NCBI RefSeq assembly: GCF_028640845.1
Contig: NC_080548.1
Span: forward strand, 9,604,314-9,668,313
Length of the DNA: 64,000 bases
Direction of reading: 5' to 3'
DNA from: Ahaetulla prasina
Taxonomy: Eukaryota > Chordata > Lepidosauria > Squamata > Colubridae
Part shown: positions 22,488-34,440 of the stretch, piece by piece
How positions within the stretch are numbered: the stretch's first letter is position 1
Layout: each line of letters begins with the position of its first letter
Notes under the pieces: model-generated
Databases searched by the model: none
What the model was told of the DNA's origin: nothing
The model's input: only the letters and a program-made list of their open reading frames with translations
Position numbers and translations under genes: made by a program

Positions 22488-23391
22488 GCTACTCAGTGAA
22501 CTAATTTTTTTTGATTGTGCAGACTGGGCCGGACAGAAGGGAGAAGAGGCGGTTGATGGAAGAAACCAAATCCCTGCCTTGAAAGTTAATGTGTGGAAAC
22601 TAGAGCTGAGCACACCAAGGAAGGATATAATCAACTCTGGAGCAGCTGGCAAGGTCAATAAGCAAAAGCCCTGGAGATGAAGGTCCATCAACGTTTGAAG
22701 GAAAAAGGAATGAGAAGCGGCACGTTGAGGAAAAGAATATTATTCCCAACCCACGGCCTGCAGCAGAGCGAACAGGCTGAGCTGTCTGCAGTGGAAGAAG
22801 AGAGACCTGCTCTTTAACTAAGGGGAAAATTCCAGCATCTAGTTCCACTAGCATCTAGTTCCACTAATCCTGAACCAGCCCAAATTATGGGCAGCCAAAA
22901 TATTGATTTGCCAGGCCGCAGGCTGGGAGTATAAACACCATTCATCAGAAGGATGGAAAACTGCAGTGTTTCCAAGTGGCTGGTTTGAAAGGCAAGCCAA
23001 AATGATGAAAATTCTTTTACATGAGCATTTTTTAAAAAAGGCTGCATTTTCAAAATCTGAATGAAAAATCCAAACGGCTGGAGGCCTCTGTTTTTTAACC
23101 CTGTAAAATAAGACCATTTCGATGGAAAGAAAACCACTAGGATTGTCATGCAAGAAAGGTCTAGAAATACAAGAAACTACTGGGTTAAGTTTTGGAGGAG
23201 CTGAATGTTTACCTGTATAGCACAATGTTTATCCTCAAGTTTCCACTGGCCCTTGTCTCATTTGACAAAAGCGGGCAGGAGAATTTCTCTTCTCAGCAGT
23301 AATCATCCAGTAGAATATAAAAAGTCTTCCTTCGAAGCAAACATTTTCACCTCAGGATCCTAGGCCACTCGGTTTGAACTTCAAGAAGACA
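22488..23391. other. Unassigned, non-coding
   Basis: Open frames of 111 and 125 codons on the reverse strand overlap in different frames and show no domain. CATCTAGTTCCACTA occurs twice in tandem near 22837-22866. Confidence 0.45.
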
Positions 23392-24003
23392 GCCAGTCCT
23401 CAACTTACAACAGTTTGTTTAATGACCGTTTGAAGTTACAACGTCACTGAAAAAGGTGACTCATAGCCATTTTTCATACTTTTTTTTTTAATTTGCATTA
23501 TATCCCGCCCTTCTCCGAAGACTCAGGGCGGCTTACACTATGTCAAGCAATAGTCTTCATCCATTTGTATATTATATACAAAGTCAACTTTATTGCCCCC
23601 AACAATCTGGGTCCTCATTTTACCTACCTTATAAAGGATGGAAGGCTGAGTCAACCTTGGGCCTGGTGGGACTTGAACCTGCAGTAATTGCAAGCAGCTG
23701 TGTTAATAACAGACTGTCTTAGCAGTCTGAGCCACCAGAGGCCCTTATGACTGTTGCAGCAGCCCCATGGTCACATGATCAAAATTCAGACACTTGTCAA
23801 CTGACTCATACTTATGACGATTGCAGTGTTCCTCGGTCATGTGTGATCACCTTTTGCCATCTTCTGACAAACAAAGTCAATGGGGAAGCCAGATTCCCTT
23901 AACAACCATGTTACTGACTTAATAACTGCTGTGATTCACTGAACAACTCTGGCAAGCAAGGTCGTAAAATGAGGCAAAACTCACTAAGATGAGGATTGCC
24001 TGT
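23392..24003. mobile_element. Tc1/mariner-like MITE interrupted by a SINE
   Basis: Left part CCAGTCCTCAACTTACAACA; right part ending GATGAGGATTGCCTG before TA. The host sequence resumes after the SINE at TATGACTGTTGCAGCAGCC. Confidence 0.85.
23479..23745 (-). mobile_element. tRNA-derived SINE with L2/CR1-like tail
   Basis: On the reverse strand: head GGTGGCTCAGACTGC..., B-box-like GGTTCAAGTCCC, core GGTTGACTCAGCC..., then tail GTAAGCCGCCCTGAGTC and GGGCGGGATATAA, ending in oligo-A (the T run at 23479-23490). Sister copies at 52.6 and 53.7 kb. Confidence 0.85.
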
Positions 24004-24350
24004 ATACTGTATACACTTTTTAAAACATGTCCCACTTCTTCTCCAACAAAAATATTTGTAAATGACCTGGTTAAACATGTTTTGTATAATTTAGCCCCTG
24101 AGGTAGATTAATTGAATCCTGCACTCTGCCTTAAAATGGAATTCTGGATTATCCAAGGCTGCAGAGGACTCTTCTCTTCTTCTCTCCCCAGTCATGCCCT
24201 GAATCTCTCAAATGAAAGGCCAGAAATGGTTAGCTTTCCTTACGAAGAATAGATAAATATTTCTGGCTTTTCATTTTATGAAGGCTCAATGATCATTTTG
24301 GTTGCCCCTTTAAAATGGATTTTATAGTTGTTTAATATGTTCCCTGTAAA

Positions 24351-24773
24351 CAGGGGTGGGCTTCAAAAATTTTAGGAAGGGGTTCTCTGCCTGGTTGCTG
24401 GGTGGGCGTGGCCATGGTGGGTGTGGCCTAGTCAGCCTCCTGCACCATGGTTGGGGGGGAGCGTTTTGCCCTCTCCAGTCTCTGGAAGCTTTCCTCCAGC
24501 CTCCAGGAGGGCGAAAACAGCCTCCCCAGGCTCCAGAGACCCTCCTGAACTTCCAGTAGGCCTGTTTTTCACCTTCCCTGAACTTCCGCCTGCACCCTGC
24601 ATTTACTTGCATCCAAAACAGGCTACGTGGGGACTCCTGGGAGGGGAGGGGTGGGGTGGGGTGGGGTGGGCAGGGCCAGCCAGGAGTGGGATTTAGGGGG
24701 TTCTCCGAACTGCACAGAATCTTAGCTAGAGGTTCTCCCGAACCCCTGTGAACCCCCAGCAGCCCAACCCCTG
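24351..24773. mobile_element. hAT-like element (430-bp family), reference copy
   Basis: 423 bp from CAGGGGTGGGC to CCCAACCCCTG. It is bracketed by identical CCTGTAAA at 24343-24350 and 24774-24781. Internal open frames are not genes. Confidence 0.92.
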
Positions 24774-24781
24774 CCTGTAAA

Positions 24782-25046
24782 CCTCCTAGTTGATGATTGA
24801 CTCTCCTTTGAGCCTTGTCCCTTCTTACTCACAAGCACAACACGTTCATCTGGAGAGCCTACTGCAACAAACAATTATAAAAGATGCATGGAAATGTAAT
24901 ATAAAACGATACAATGGTTCTCACTCTAGAATCACAGCCATGCAAAATGCACTAGCTTGTTCAAAAATGCAGAAAATATAGTATTGAATTCACAGCATAT
25001 ATTTAACCAAGTCAGATAAAGACCCCACGGCTGTATTGATACCATA
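24782..25046. other. Unassigned, non-coding
   Basis: Short spacer without recognised features. Confidence 0.4.
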
Positions 25047-25713
25047 CAGGTAGTCCTTGACTTACTACCACAACTGAGCTCAGAATTTCTGTTGTTAAGT
25101 GAGACATTTGTTAAGTGAGTTTTGTCCCATTTTATGACCTTTCTTGCCGCAGTTGTTAGGTGAATCACTACAGTCATTAAGAATAGAATAGAATAGAATA
25201 GAATAGAATAGAATAGAATAGAATAGAATAGAATAGAATAGAATAAGATTTTTTATTGGCCAAGTGTGATTGGACACACAAGGAATTTGTCTTGGTGCAT
25301 ATGCTCTCAGTGTACATAAAAGAAAAGATACGTTCATCAAGGTACAACATTTACAACACAAATGATGGTCAATATATCAATATAAATCATAAGGATTGCC
25401 AGCAACAAAGTTACAGTCATACAGTCATAAGTGGAAAGAGATTGGTGATGGTTATTATAACATGGTTATTAAGTGAATCTGGCTTCCCCATTGACTTTGC
25501 TTGTCAGAAGGTTGCAAAAGGTGATCACATGATCCCAGCATGCTGGGACCATCATAAATATGAGTCAGTTGCCGAGTGTCTGAATTTTGATCACATGACC
25601 ATGGGGGGGATACTGCAATGGTCGTGTGAAAGATGGCCATAAGTCCCTTGTTTCAGTGCTGTTGTAGCTTTGAACGGTCACTAAATAAATTTTTGTAAGT
25701 CAAGGACTACCTG
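25047..25713. mobile_element. Tc1/mariner-like MITE interrupted by L3 LINE
   Basis: CAGGTAGTCCTTGACTTACT on the left and AAGTCAAGGACTACCTG on the right, with TA at 25045-25046 and 25714-25715. This is one of the clearest complete ends of the family. The L3 fragment occupies 25181-25450. Confidence 0.92.
25181..25450 (-). mobile_element. L3 LINE 3' fragment with (ATAGA)n
   Basis: GAATA array 25181-25245, then ATTGGCCAAGTGTGATTGG and the rest of the 3' UTR, ending at GATTGGTGATG. Severely 5'-truncated. Confidence 0.93.
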
Positions 25714-25723
25714 TACAGGTTAG

Positions 25724-25725
25724 GT

Positions 25726-25756
<31 letters not shown>

Positions 25757-26520
25757 TTTTGTCACAACATCATACAAAAAGATTATATAGTATATACACA
25801 TATAAACATATATAGGAAGAAGAAAAGAAAAACAATAGGACAGGAACGGTAGGCACGTTTGTGCGCTTATGCACGCCCCTTATGGTCCTCTTAGGAATGG
25901 GGTGAGGTCAATAGTAGAAAGTTTTTGGTTAAAGCTTTTAGGATTATGGGAAGAGACCACAGAGTCAGGTAAAGTATTCCAAGCACTGATGATTCTGTTG
26001 CAGAAGTCATATTTTCTGCAATCTAGATTAAAGCGGTTTACATTAAGTTTAAATCTATTGGTTGCCCTTGTATTATTGCAATTAAAGCTGAAGTAGTCTT
26101 TGACAGGAAGGACATTACAATAGATGATTCTGTGAGTTAAACTTAGGTCTTGTCGAAGGCGACGGAGTTCCAAGTTTTCTAAGCCTAGGATTTCAAGTCT
26201 GGTGGGATAAGGTATTTTGTTGTTTTCAGAGGAATGGAGAACTCTTCTTGTAAAATATTTCTGGACACGTTCAATTGTATTGATGTCAGAGATGTGGTGA
26301 GGGTTCCAAACAAGTGAGCTGTATTCTAGAATTGGTCTAGCAAATGTTTTATATGCTCTGGTTAGTAGTGTGGTGTTTTTGGAAAAGAAGCTATGCAAAA
26401 TTAGGTTTACAACTCTTAGAGGTTTTTTTGCTATGTAGTTGCAGTGGGCTTTGGCACTTAGATCATTTGACATGAAAACTCCAAGGTCTTTAACGGGATG
26501 GGGGTTATTAAATGAGACTC
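25724..26520 (-). mobile_element. L2/CR1-like LINE, C-terminal RT end
   Basis: The reverse strand (25880-26473) encodes 197 residues typical of the thumb and C-terminal region of an L2/CR1-group reverse transcriptase, including FARPILEYSSLVWNP and LENLELRRLRQDLSL. It ends in DLTPFLRGP followed by a stop. The 3' UTR ends in a TTTA/AAAT array at 25724-25760. It differs from the L3 family. Shorter relatives lie at 29.3, 34.4, 46.9 and 60.6 kb. Confidence 0.85.
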
Positions 26521-26805
26521 TTGACTAAATCATGAGTGCCTGCCTGTGCATTACTATGGGTCTTGATATGTGAAACCAGTGTTGGTTTGTGGTTTGGAGG
26601 TTTGTGTAATTTCAGAAAATTGATTAATTCAGTAACCAGGTTGAACACAGATGTCTGCTATTAAAACTATTGTTGAAGTTTTGAAATAATACAGACAAAC
26701 TCATTGAAGCAAATCACCGTATTAAGGTGAATCCAAGCCAGCTGCTACACAGAAGTCTATTTTTAACATCATAAAATCAAAAGAACCCCTTGAAGTGCTT
26801 TAGAA

Positions 26806-26910
26806 CAGGGGTCTCCAACCTTGGCAACTTTAAGACTTGTGGACTTCAACTCCCAGAATTCTGGGAGTTGAAGTCCAAAGTCTTAAAGTTGCCAAGGTTG
26901 GAGACCCCTG
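26806..26910. mobile_element. hAT MITE, perfect hairpin
   Basis: 105 bp with inverted ends CAGGGGTCTCCAACCTTGG and complement. Target duplications CTTTAGAA at 26798-26805 and 26911-26918 are identical. Probably the youngest copy of this family here. Confidence 0.95.
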
Positions 26911-26918
26911 CTTTAGAA

Positions 26919-27944
26919 CATGACCGGCTGTAACTTCAATAAAAAGCTGTCTCATAACTTTTCATCCTTGCTAAAGCTTAATCAACCTCAAATGAACAGC
27001 ATCTTTAAGAAATAATGTTGCAAAAAAATGAACACCCTTTGTTTTTAGGGTGAAGTTAGGTGAGATGTTAGGTTTTTAATACTGAGAATGTGCATTTATG
27101 TCAGTAAAGATAAGGTAAATGAATTCAGGAAGACAAATTGCAATGTCAGCCATCTGGAATATCAAAATGCAAGTGTTGAATTCCTTAAGAGGGCCAAGTA
27201 AGGTCAAGCAAGGGAGGAATCTCAATATAATAATTATAATCCATAGCAATCAAGTAGTGTGATCTCTGAACTCATGCTAGCCAGCTCTGTCAATAACAAT
27301 AATGATTAAAGATTTCTTCAGTTGTATTAATCCATTTCTTCCTTCCTTTCCTTTTAGACTTGCCCTGTAAACCAGATAGGAATCACAACCCCCCCCCCAT
27401 TTCCTTTACAGCTGAGAAACTAATCGGGGGTGGGGGTCTTGCCTTACCTACTATCCAGTTATGGGCTATGCTGTCTTTTATCTGTTGGCCATATCTTTTT
27501 GTCCAGTCTCCATGGTCTTTTCTGCATGCCTTCCCTTCCCTTCCCTTCCCTTTCTTTCCCTTCTCTCTCCTCTCCTTTCCTCTCCTCTTCCACTTTATTT
27601 CATTGAATTTCATATATCCCAATAGCTACCAAATAAGGTTTGTTCTTTACGTCATTGAAAAATAGGCAATTCCCTTGGAGATATTTTATTGCATCCTGAA
27701 TTACTGCATTAAAGAGAACCAACCAAAGTGCATATTTTTGTAGGAAAAGAACCCATGCACACAAGCAAGCTAAGTTTGAAAATCAATGTATGCTTCTAAA
27801 AATGGTAGACAGAAAAATACAGTTATTTAAGAGGAAAGAAAGAAATCTATATGAAAAAGGTGTGCATCAAGGAAATGTTATATAAATATATTTATATAAC
27901 ATGTTGATGGGGATTTTGAGGGTTATATATTAGTTGAGTACAGA
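26919..27944. other. Unassigned, non-coding
   Basis: No gene recognised. Contains a poly-C run near 27390 and a pyrimidine-rich run at 27528-27600. Confidence 0.45.
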
Positions 27945-28345
27945 ATAATAGAGTTGGAAATGATCCTGGAGGTCTCTTAGTCCAACCCTCTGCTCAAACA
28001 GGAAATCTTATACCACTTCAGACAAATGGCTGTCCAATCTCTTCTTAGAGCACCCACAACTTCTGGAGGAAATCATTCTATTGATTAATTGTTCCAACTG
28101 TCAGGAAATTTCTCCTTAGTTGTAGGTTGCTTCTCTCCTTGATTAGTTTCCGTCCATTGCCTCTTGTCCTGCCTTCAGGTGCTTTGGAGAATAGATTGAT
28201 ACCCTCTTCCTTGTGGCAGTCCCTCAAATACTGGAACACTGCTATCATATCACCCCTAGTCCTTCTTTTCATTAAACAAGACATACCTAATTCCTGCAAC
28301 CTACAAAAGCTTATTATGTTAGAAAACAAAAAGAACCATACAAAA
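27945..28345 (-). mobile_element. CR1 LINE 3' fragment
   Basis: AGAATAATAGAGTTGGAAAT, GGAGGTCTCTTAGTCCAACC and CCACAACTTCTGGAGG are the reverse complement of the conserved CR1 3' region. It is 5'-truncated and has no intact frame. Confidence 0.88.
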
Positions 28346-29195
28346 TAAAGGCAAAATACTTCCTACTATAGCAGGGAAGCTTCATTTCAGAGGTTCATTT
28401 AGAAAGACATCTCAGCAAATGTTTACATCCAGCCAATTAGGTCCAAACTTAATAAACAATTCAGATTGAATCTCGGAATCAGAAGCTTCGCATTTAATTC
28501 AATGGTATGAATCAATTCAATGATTCAAACTGGAACCAATCCACCCCACCCTGATGACTGGAAATCTCAGCAGCCCAGAACCTGATTGTTTTCCATAATG
28601 TACATGTGATTGATCTAGGGTAGACCTTGGTAAACATAATGTCTTTGGTTAATAAAGACTAGGTGTTCTTTTCTGGTATAATAATGAACCTAACCTGGAA
28701 TTCACTCAGCTGTCCATGGCTATTGTCTGAAACATTGCTAAGGTATTTAGGCCACCCATCCTTGTCCAATACAAGAAGTTCTGGATCTCCAGAGGTAGGT
28801 ATCAATGAACTTTGTTTCTAGATGGTAATAGAGAAGGATGCCTAATACAAAGGCAAGCATTCACTCCTTCCCGTAACTTTTCTCTTCTTGCATCACGCAG
28901 CTTTATGATCAAGTGCCTCCTACAGCTAACTTCTTTGCGAACTAATTTGACTACTGAATTTCCTTTGACATTTTTATTACATGACTCCAGCTTCATCTCC
29001 CTCTTTAATCAAGGTGAGCAAAGCATATACAGTCCTGCAAAGTGGCAGAAGGATTTGGGCATACCTATAAAAGTTTTTCTATGGCCAAATGCTAACATGG
29101 CACTCCTTTTCATACTGTTTCTGTGCTTCAGTCAAACTTCAGAAGAAGAATGCAAGGTGAAACCCAACTGGAAGAATATAGCTGAAGAAAACATA
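28346..29195. other. Unassigned, non-coding
   Basis: A 129-codon plus-strand open frame (28812-29201) has no recognisable domain or codon bias that I can see. I do not call it a gene. Confidence 0.4.
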
Positions 29196-29203
29196 GGTTA
29201 GAC

Positions 29204-29310
29204 CAGTGTTGCTCAACCTTGCCCATGTTAAGATGGGGGGACTTCAACTCCCAGAATTCTGGGAATTGGAAGTCCACCCATCTTAATATGGGCAAGATTG
29301 AGAAACACTG
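29204..29310. mobile_element. hAT MITE (CAGTGTTGCTCAACC subfamily)
   Basis: Inverted ends CAGTGTTGCTCAACCTTG and CAAGATTGAGAAACACTG. The flanks GGTTAGAC and TGTTCACC match at only 5 of 8 positions, so the duplication has decayed. Confidence 0.8.
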
Positions 29311-29890
29311 TGTTCACCCCATCCTAGAATACTATCCCACTGTTTGGAATGCTTACCATATATCAGACATTAATACAATCGAATGAGTTCAGAAATACTT
29401 TACAAGAAACATTTTGCATTCTCCTGTCTATAGTAGAATAATACCCTATGCTGTTAGGCTTGAAATTTTTAATTTGGATAGCTTAGAACTGTGACACTTG
29501 CGGTTACACTTCGGTATTGCATGCGATATTATATATCGTAATGATTTGCCTGTAAATAAATTTTTTTTAGTTTTAACTGTAATATGTGAATAATCGCTTT
29601 AAACTTAATGTAAACCATTTTAAATGTGATTGTCAAAATTCAATTTTTGTAATAGAATTGTCAAAGTTTGGAATATTCTATCTGATTCTGTTGTCTCAGC
29701 TACTAATCTTTATAGTTTTAACTCCAACTTAACTCCATCTGTGGACCTCACCCCATATTTAAGAGGTCCTTAAGGGGATAAGTGTGTAAGTGCACTTAGG
29801 TGCCTATCATCTCCGTCACATTGTAATTTCTTTCACTTTGCTTGTTCAAATTTGTAATTTTCATTTAATGATAAATAAAATGAAATGAAA
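29311..29890 (+). mobile_element. L2/CR1-like LINE fragment, diverged
   Basis: Homologous to the 25.9-26.5 kb LINE: CATCCTAGAATACTATCCCA corresponds to the PILEYS block, and GACCTCACCCCATATTTAAG to the DLTPFL end. Multiple stops. It ends in an AAATGAAAT-type tail. Confidence 0.8.
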
Positions 29891-31122
29891 TAAGAAAATT
29901 AATAATAAGAAAATAAAATCCAATCTGAAAAATATGGCCCATAACTGATTGGTTCAAGGCTAATCATGGATTGTAGAATCATATGATTGTTGAAAAAGCT
30001 ACTGTAAAGTCATTGTCTTAATTTTTCAAAAAACATCCGAGTCTAGCCTTCACAAAGAAAATACAGTGTTTTTCCACAGGGATTTTTTAATGGCTAGGCC
30101 TTAGCTGAACTATGAATATGAACAAGCATTTCTCCATGCCCTGAAAGCAGGTGTAGCAACTGTCCAGTAGAGTTTGCTTTAGAGGGCACACGACCAGCTT
30201 TGTATTATCTGACACAATTGCTTATCTGAGAAAATACTGTTTTGTGTGAAGAAAACACCAAGGAATTCTGTCACTGACTTTCAAAAGCCTCAAAAAACCT
30301 CGAAAAGCCTCAAATACACCCAAAAGACAATTCTGAAAACACAATCAACTGAATAATCTAATAGATTTAGTCAATATGGCACTTTGATTTGCCCTGAGTC
30401 CTACGGGAGATGGTGCGGTATATAAGTTTGATTAATAAATAAATAAATAAATAAATCTGCATCAACTGAATTTGAAAAATGCTTTGGTTCCAGGCAACTT
30501 TGGAGGAAGGCTCTCTAATTATTAAAAGTATTTGGTTTTCTCTATAACACCTTTGCGGTATTTTAAACTTGTGTACAAGCACATTTTCCTGGGTTAATTA
30601 CGATACACCATCATTGTGAGTTTCTTCTCCTTCCTGAGTAAACTTAAACTTTTGTTTGGTCTCATACATTTTAGTAAATTATATTTAGTTGGCAAGGATT
30701 GCATTTTGTTGTGTTTTTTTAACATATGGGAGAGCCAAGGGATTCATTCCATCTTTTTCACCTTTTAAAAAGCACTAAGAGCTAACTTGGTAATTCCTTC
30801 AACTACCACAGAACTCGTTGGAAAAGCTGTAGTCTGAGCAGAGAAAAGCATCTGATTAGTTTTTTGTAGTCTTGGAAGCAAAATAGTTAGGCCTGGTTAG
30901 TACCTAGATAAGAGGCTAGAGATTTTAGAACAGCAGACAAGATGGGGAAGTTTTTAGGAAAAGAACAGAAGGAAGCCATGGATACAAGTTTAACTTTTAT
31001 TGCTTTATATGGATAAAGTCACCTGGCAGCTGCATTTCTTGGAGGGAGATGGTCACACGTATGAAGAAGGGTAGATGGAGGGTGTACTGTAGGATGACAG
31101 CTCTCCCACTTTTGAACGTGCT
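29891..31122. other. Unassigned, with a LINE tail at 30375-30456
   Basis: TGCCCTGAGTCC, GGTATATAAGTTTG and an (AAAT)n run at 30430-30456 form a LINE or SINE 3' tail on the plus strand. The rest shows no gene or recognised repeat. Confidence 0.5.
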
Positions 31123-31350
31123 TGTGGCATTGAGAGCCAGTTTGGTATTGTGATTAAGGCACAAGACTAGACAAAAGGAGGTTGTGAGTTCTAGTCCTGC
31201 CTTTGACATGAAGCCAGCTGGGTGAACTTGGGCCAGACCCTCTCCCTCAGCTCGGTAGCAACCAATAGCAAGCCATTTCTGAAAGACCTTGCCAAGGAAA
31301 CGGAAGGGACTCGTCCAGGCCAAGAGTCAAGGATGACTCAAAGGCACCAA
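31123..31350 (+). mobile_element. tRNA-derived SINE, second type
   Basis: Head GAGAGCCAGTTTGGTATTGT then GATTAAGGC (A-box-like) and GTTCTAGTCCTG (B-box-like). The body reads AGCTGGGTGAACTTGGGCC and CCTTGCCAAGGAAACGG. It ends in an AAATAAAT tail. It differs from the GGTTGACTCAGC-core SINEs. Confidence 0.75.
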
Positions 31351-31704
31351 AATAAATAATATGGCATCAATTTCCAGCGTGACACTTCCCCTGTCACCTT
31401 GCTGATTTTGATATCCACCCACCTCAGATGCTGCTGTCACTGGATGTCAGGCTGGATTGGGAGGTTGAGTTTCTCATCCTCCTGCAACTGGATAGTTTGC
31501 CAACCTTTAATAAATAATCTCTTAATAAGACAGTTCCTATTAAGTCCTCAATCATTCCTACCTTTTTAAGAATCCTGTTTTAGCAACGACTTCAAGAATG
31601 GTTAGCAAGGTTATGGCTAAAATGATGAAGACATTTTGTTTTCCACTCATCTGATTGAATAGAAAATTCAGCTCAGAAGTTGGCAGCATAGTTTTCGCCA
31701 TATA
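31351..31704. other. Unassigned, non-coding
   Basis: No recognised features. Confidence 0.4.
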
Positions 31705-32091
31705 CAAGTAGTCCTTGACTTATGACAGTTGAGCCCAAATTTTCTGTTGCTAAGTAAAACATTTGTTAAGTGAGTTTGCCCCATTTTATGACCTTTCTTG
31801 CCACAGTTATTAAGGGTGAATATTAAGGGTAAATTAGTCAAACTTGTTAAGTGAATCTGGCTTCCCCATTGACTTTGCTCGTCAGAAGGTCACAAAAGAT
31901 GATTACGTGATCCCGGGACACTGCAACCATCCTAAATACAAGTCAATTGCCAAGCATCTGAATTTTGATCACATACTTTGGGGATGCTACAATGATCATA
32001 AGTGTGAAAACTGGTCATAAATCTCTTTTTTCAGTGTCATTATAACTTTGAATGGTCACTAAACGAACTGTTGTAAGTTAAGGACTACCTG
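31705..32091. mobile_element. Tc1/mariner-like palindromic MITE, complete
   Basis: CAAGTAGTCCTTGACTTATG to AAGTTAAGGACTACCTG, with TA on both sides. 387 bp, uninterrupted. Confidence 0.9.
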
Positions 32092-32214
32092 TATATATAT
32101 CTGGACTATTGTGAAATCTGGTACCATCTGTTTCTACCTTGAATCAAAATCCATCTCACTGAAGTTTATTCTCTACAGAGGCTCAGTAAATTTGCAAAGC
32201 ATCATCTATATATA

Positions 32215-32826
32215 TGAAAGCGAAAACTACTCACGTAATTAATCATGAAATCTCCAGAATCGTAAAGCCTACAAATTTGAAATTTGCCACCTATGTTCCT
32301 CTTGGCGTCTAGTTGATAACTAAGAAAGGATTTTTCAAAATGACCATCAGAGCATTAGTATTTCCTATATTATGATTAACATGTTCTGATGCTAAGGAGT
32401 TCTATCCCCCCTTCCCACCTGAAAAAAAATCTGTTCCAAATGCAAAACACAAGCAGAGGAGAGGAGTTTCACTTTCAGTTTTACTTTCACAGCAGCAAGC
32501 AGCTTTAATACAGAACATTTGAGCTAAGCCATGGCCAGGCCCCTTCCTGTCTCCTTCTTGTTCTACACAGCAAATACTGTTTGAGTTTCCAAACACCCCT
32601 CACCTCTCTCACACACTGACAGGATGCTAGCCAGATGAATACCAATGGATGCTGCAAGCTGGGAAATTCTACTCCCCCTCCCCCTCTGTTCCAACTGCCA
32701 GTTGCATTATATTAATACACACTGATGCTATGGAGTTACACATTCTACATTAAGTTTCAGGCTGCAAGTGTCAATTTATCAAGCCTGAGCACATAGTTTT
32801 GTAGCAAAGTATGGGTGTCCAGCTAG
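32215..32826 (+). mobile_element. Non-autonomous Helitron candidate
   Basis: Starts TCTATATATATGAAAGCGAA and ends CCAGCTAG, between a 5' A and a 3' T. TC...CTAG ends without a target duplication, inserted between A and T, are the hallmark of Helitrons. The opening motif and AAATCTCCAGAATCG resemble vertebrate Helitron 5' ends as I recall them. The 3' hairpin is weak. No Rep/helicase frame. Confidence 0.65.
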
Positions 32827-33767
32827 TAAGTAATATGGACTATCATTACTGTGTTCTGTGGCCATCTAAGTACATCATTTAACAGCAAAACACTCATATT
32901 TTTAGCATTCTCTGTTCACAAATATATGTTACTCACCTACATGCTCTGTAACCTGGGAAACTATTTCTACTTTAGGAAACGAATAGCTCAAAGGCTCATT
33001 AAGACTCAAAAATGTCAGAGAATAGCTCAAGCAAAGAAAATTAGTGAACCCAGACATCAATATATAGCACTTACATACTTTTTAAACATTCAGATTTAAA
33101 ATACCTGCTTATTCTTCAAAAGGGCAAAGAGCTACCTTCCTTCATCTTACAAAAAGGGTTGATTCATCTGTGGGCAAGTATGTCATTTCAAAACAACAGA
33201 AATTGAAAAGATGGAGAAAAGAGAAAATAACATGTAACAAATGTAGAGTGAGTGGGAGGATATCTAAGGAAATAAAACAGGGGTTAACTCTGGACCAGCC
33301 GAAGTTCAGTTGCTGATGGAAACAGGGAACCATGGCAAGAAATACTGAACATTTTAAAGATTCAAGAAAAAAAAGGAGGGAAAAAATGATAATGTACTGA
33401 CTCAAAATGGATGGAATTACAGTACTGAGAATTCCTAGCTAATATTCTTGAGGCGAATGTATGTTCTATGGAGAGATGCTAAAAATTCTTTTGAACTGAC
33501 TGGGTTAAGAGAAAAAAAAAGAAGTATTTGCTCTGATAGAAGAGAATATTTGTTAAATTTCATCAGGCTGCTGAGCAGCATTGATGCCAAGTGGAAAGAA
33601 TGAAAAATAGCCTTGAAAATGCTTTTTTTCAAAGTGTTTTTTTTTTTAAAGCAACAGGACTGTTTTTTATTTGAGAAAGAAGAGGAAGACATTATCCAAG
33701 AAGCTTCATCAGTTATAATTCATAAATTATATGACTATACAACTATGACCTGAATTATTGAGAATCT
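32827..33767. other. Unassigned, non-coding
   Basis: Open frames of 82-87 codons without recognisable domains. Confidence 0.45.
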
Positions 33768-33775
33768 CCATAGAC

Positions 33776-34424
33776 CAGAGTTTCTCAACCTTGGCAGCTT
33801 GAATAGAATAGAATAGAATAGAATAGAATAGAATAGAATAGAATAGAATAGAATAGAATAGGATTTTTTATTGGCCAAGTGTGATTGGACACACAAGGAG
33901 TTTGTCTTGGTGCATATGCTCTCAGTGTACATAAAAGAAAAGATACGTTCATCAAGGTACAACATTTACAACACAATTGATGGTCAATATATCAATATAA
34001 ATCATAAGGATTGCCAGCAACAAAGTTACAGTCATACAGTCATAAGTGGAAAGAGATTGGTGATGGGAACGATGAGAAGATTAATAATAGTGCAGATTTA
34101 GTAAATAGTTTGACAGTGTTGAGGGAATTATTTGTTTAGCAGAGTGATGGCCTTCGGGGAAAAACTGTTCTTGTGTCTTGTTGTTCTGGTGCGCAGTGCT
34201 CTATAGCGTCGTTTTGAGGGTAGGAGTTGAAACAGTTTATGTCCTGGATGTGAGAGATCTGTAAATATTTTCATGGCCCTCTTCTTGATTCGTGCAGTAT
34301 ACAGGTCCTCAATGGAAGGCAGGTTGGTAGACTGGTCAACTCCCAGAATTCCCCAGCCAGCATACTGGAAGTTCTGGGAGTTGAAGTCTACCCATCTTCA
34401 AGCTGCCAAGGTTGAGAAACACTG
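33776..34424. mobile_element. hAT MITE split by an L3 LINE
   Basis: Left piece CAGAGTTTCTCAACCTTGG... (33776-33802). Right piece about 34331-34424, ending CCAAGGTTGAGAAACACTG. Identical 8-bp CCATAGAC lies at 33768-33775 and 34425-34432, showing that both pieces were one insertion. Confidence 0.93.
33803..34330 (-). mobile_element. L3 LINE 3' fragment inside the MITE
   Basis: (GAATA)n at 33803-33860, then the 3' UTR (TTGGCCAAGTGTGATTGG) and part of the C-terminal coding region corresponding to KRRYRALHTR. It closely parallels 2236-2785, and both copies pass through AATGGAAGGCAGGTTGGTAG. Confidence 0.93.
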
Positions 34425-34440
34425 CCATAGACATATATTC

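Noticed and set aside
28812..29201. 129-codon open frame as a possible gene
   Set aside because: No domain, start context or neighbouring splice evidence; ends next to a hAT MITE.
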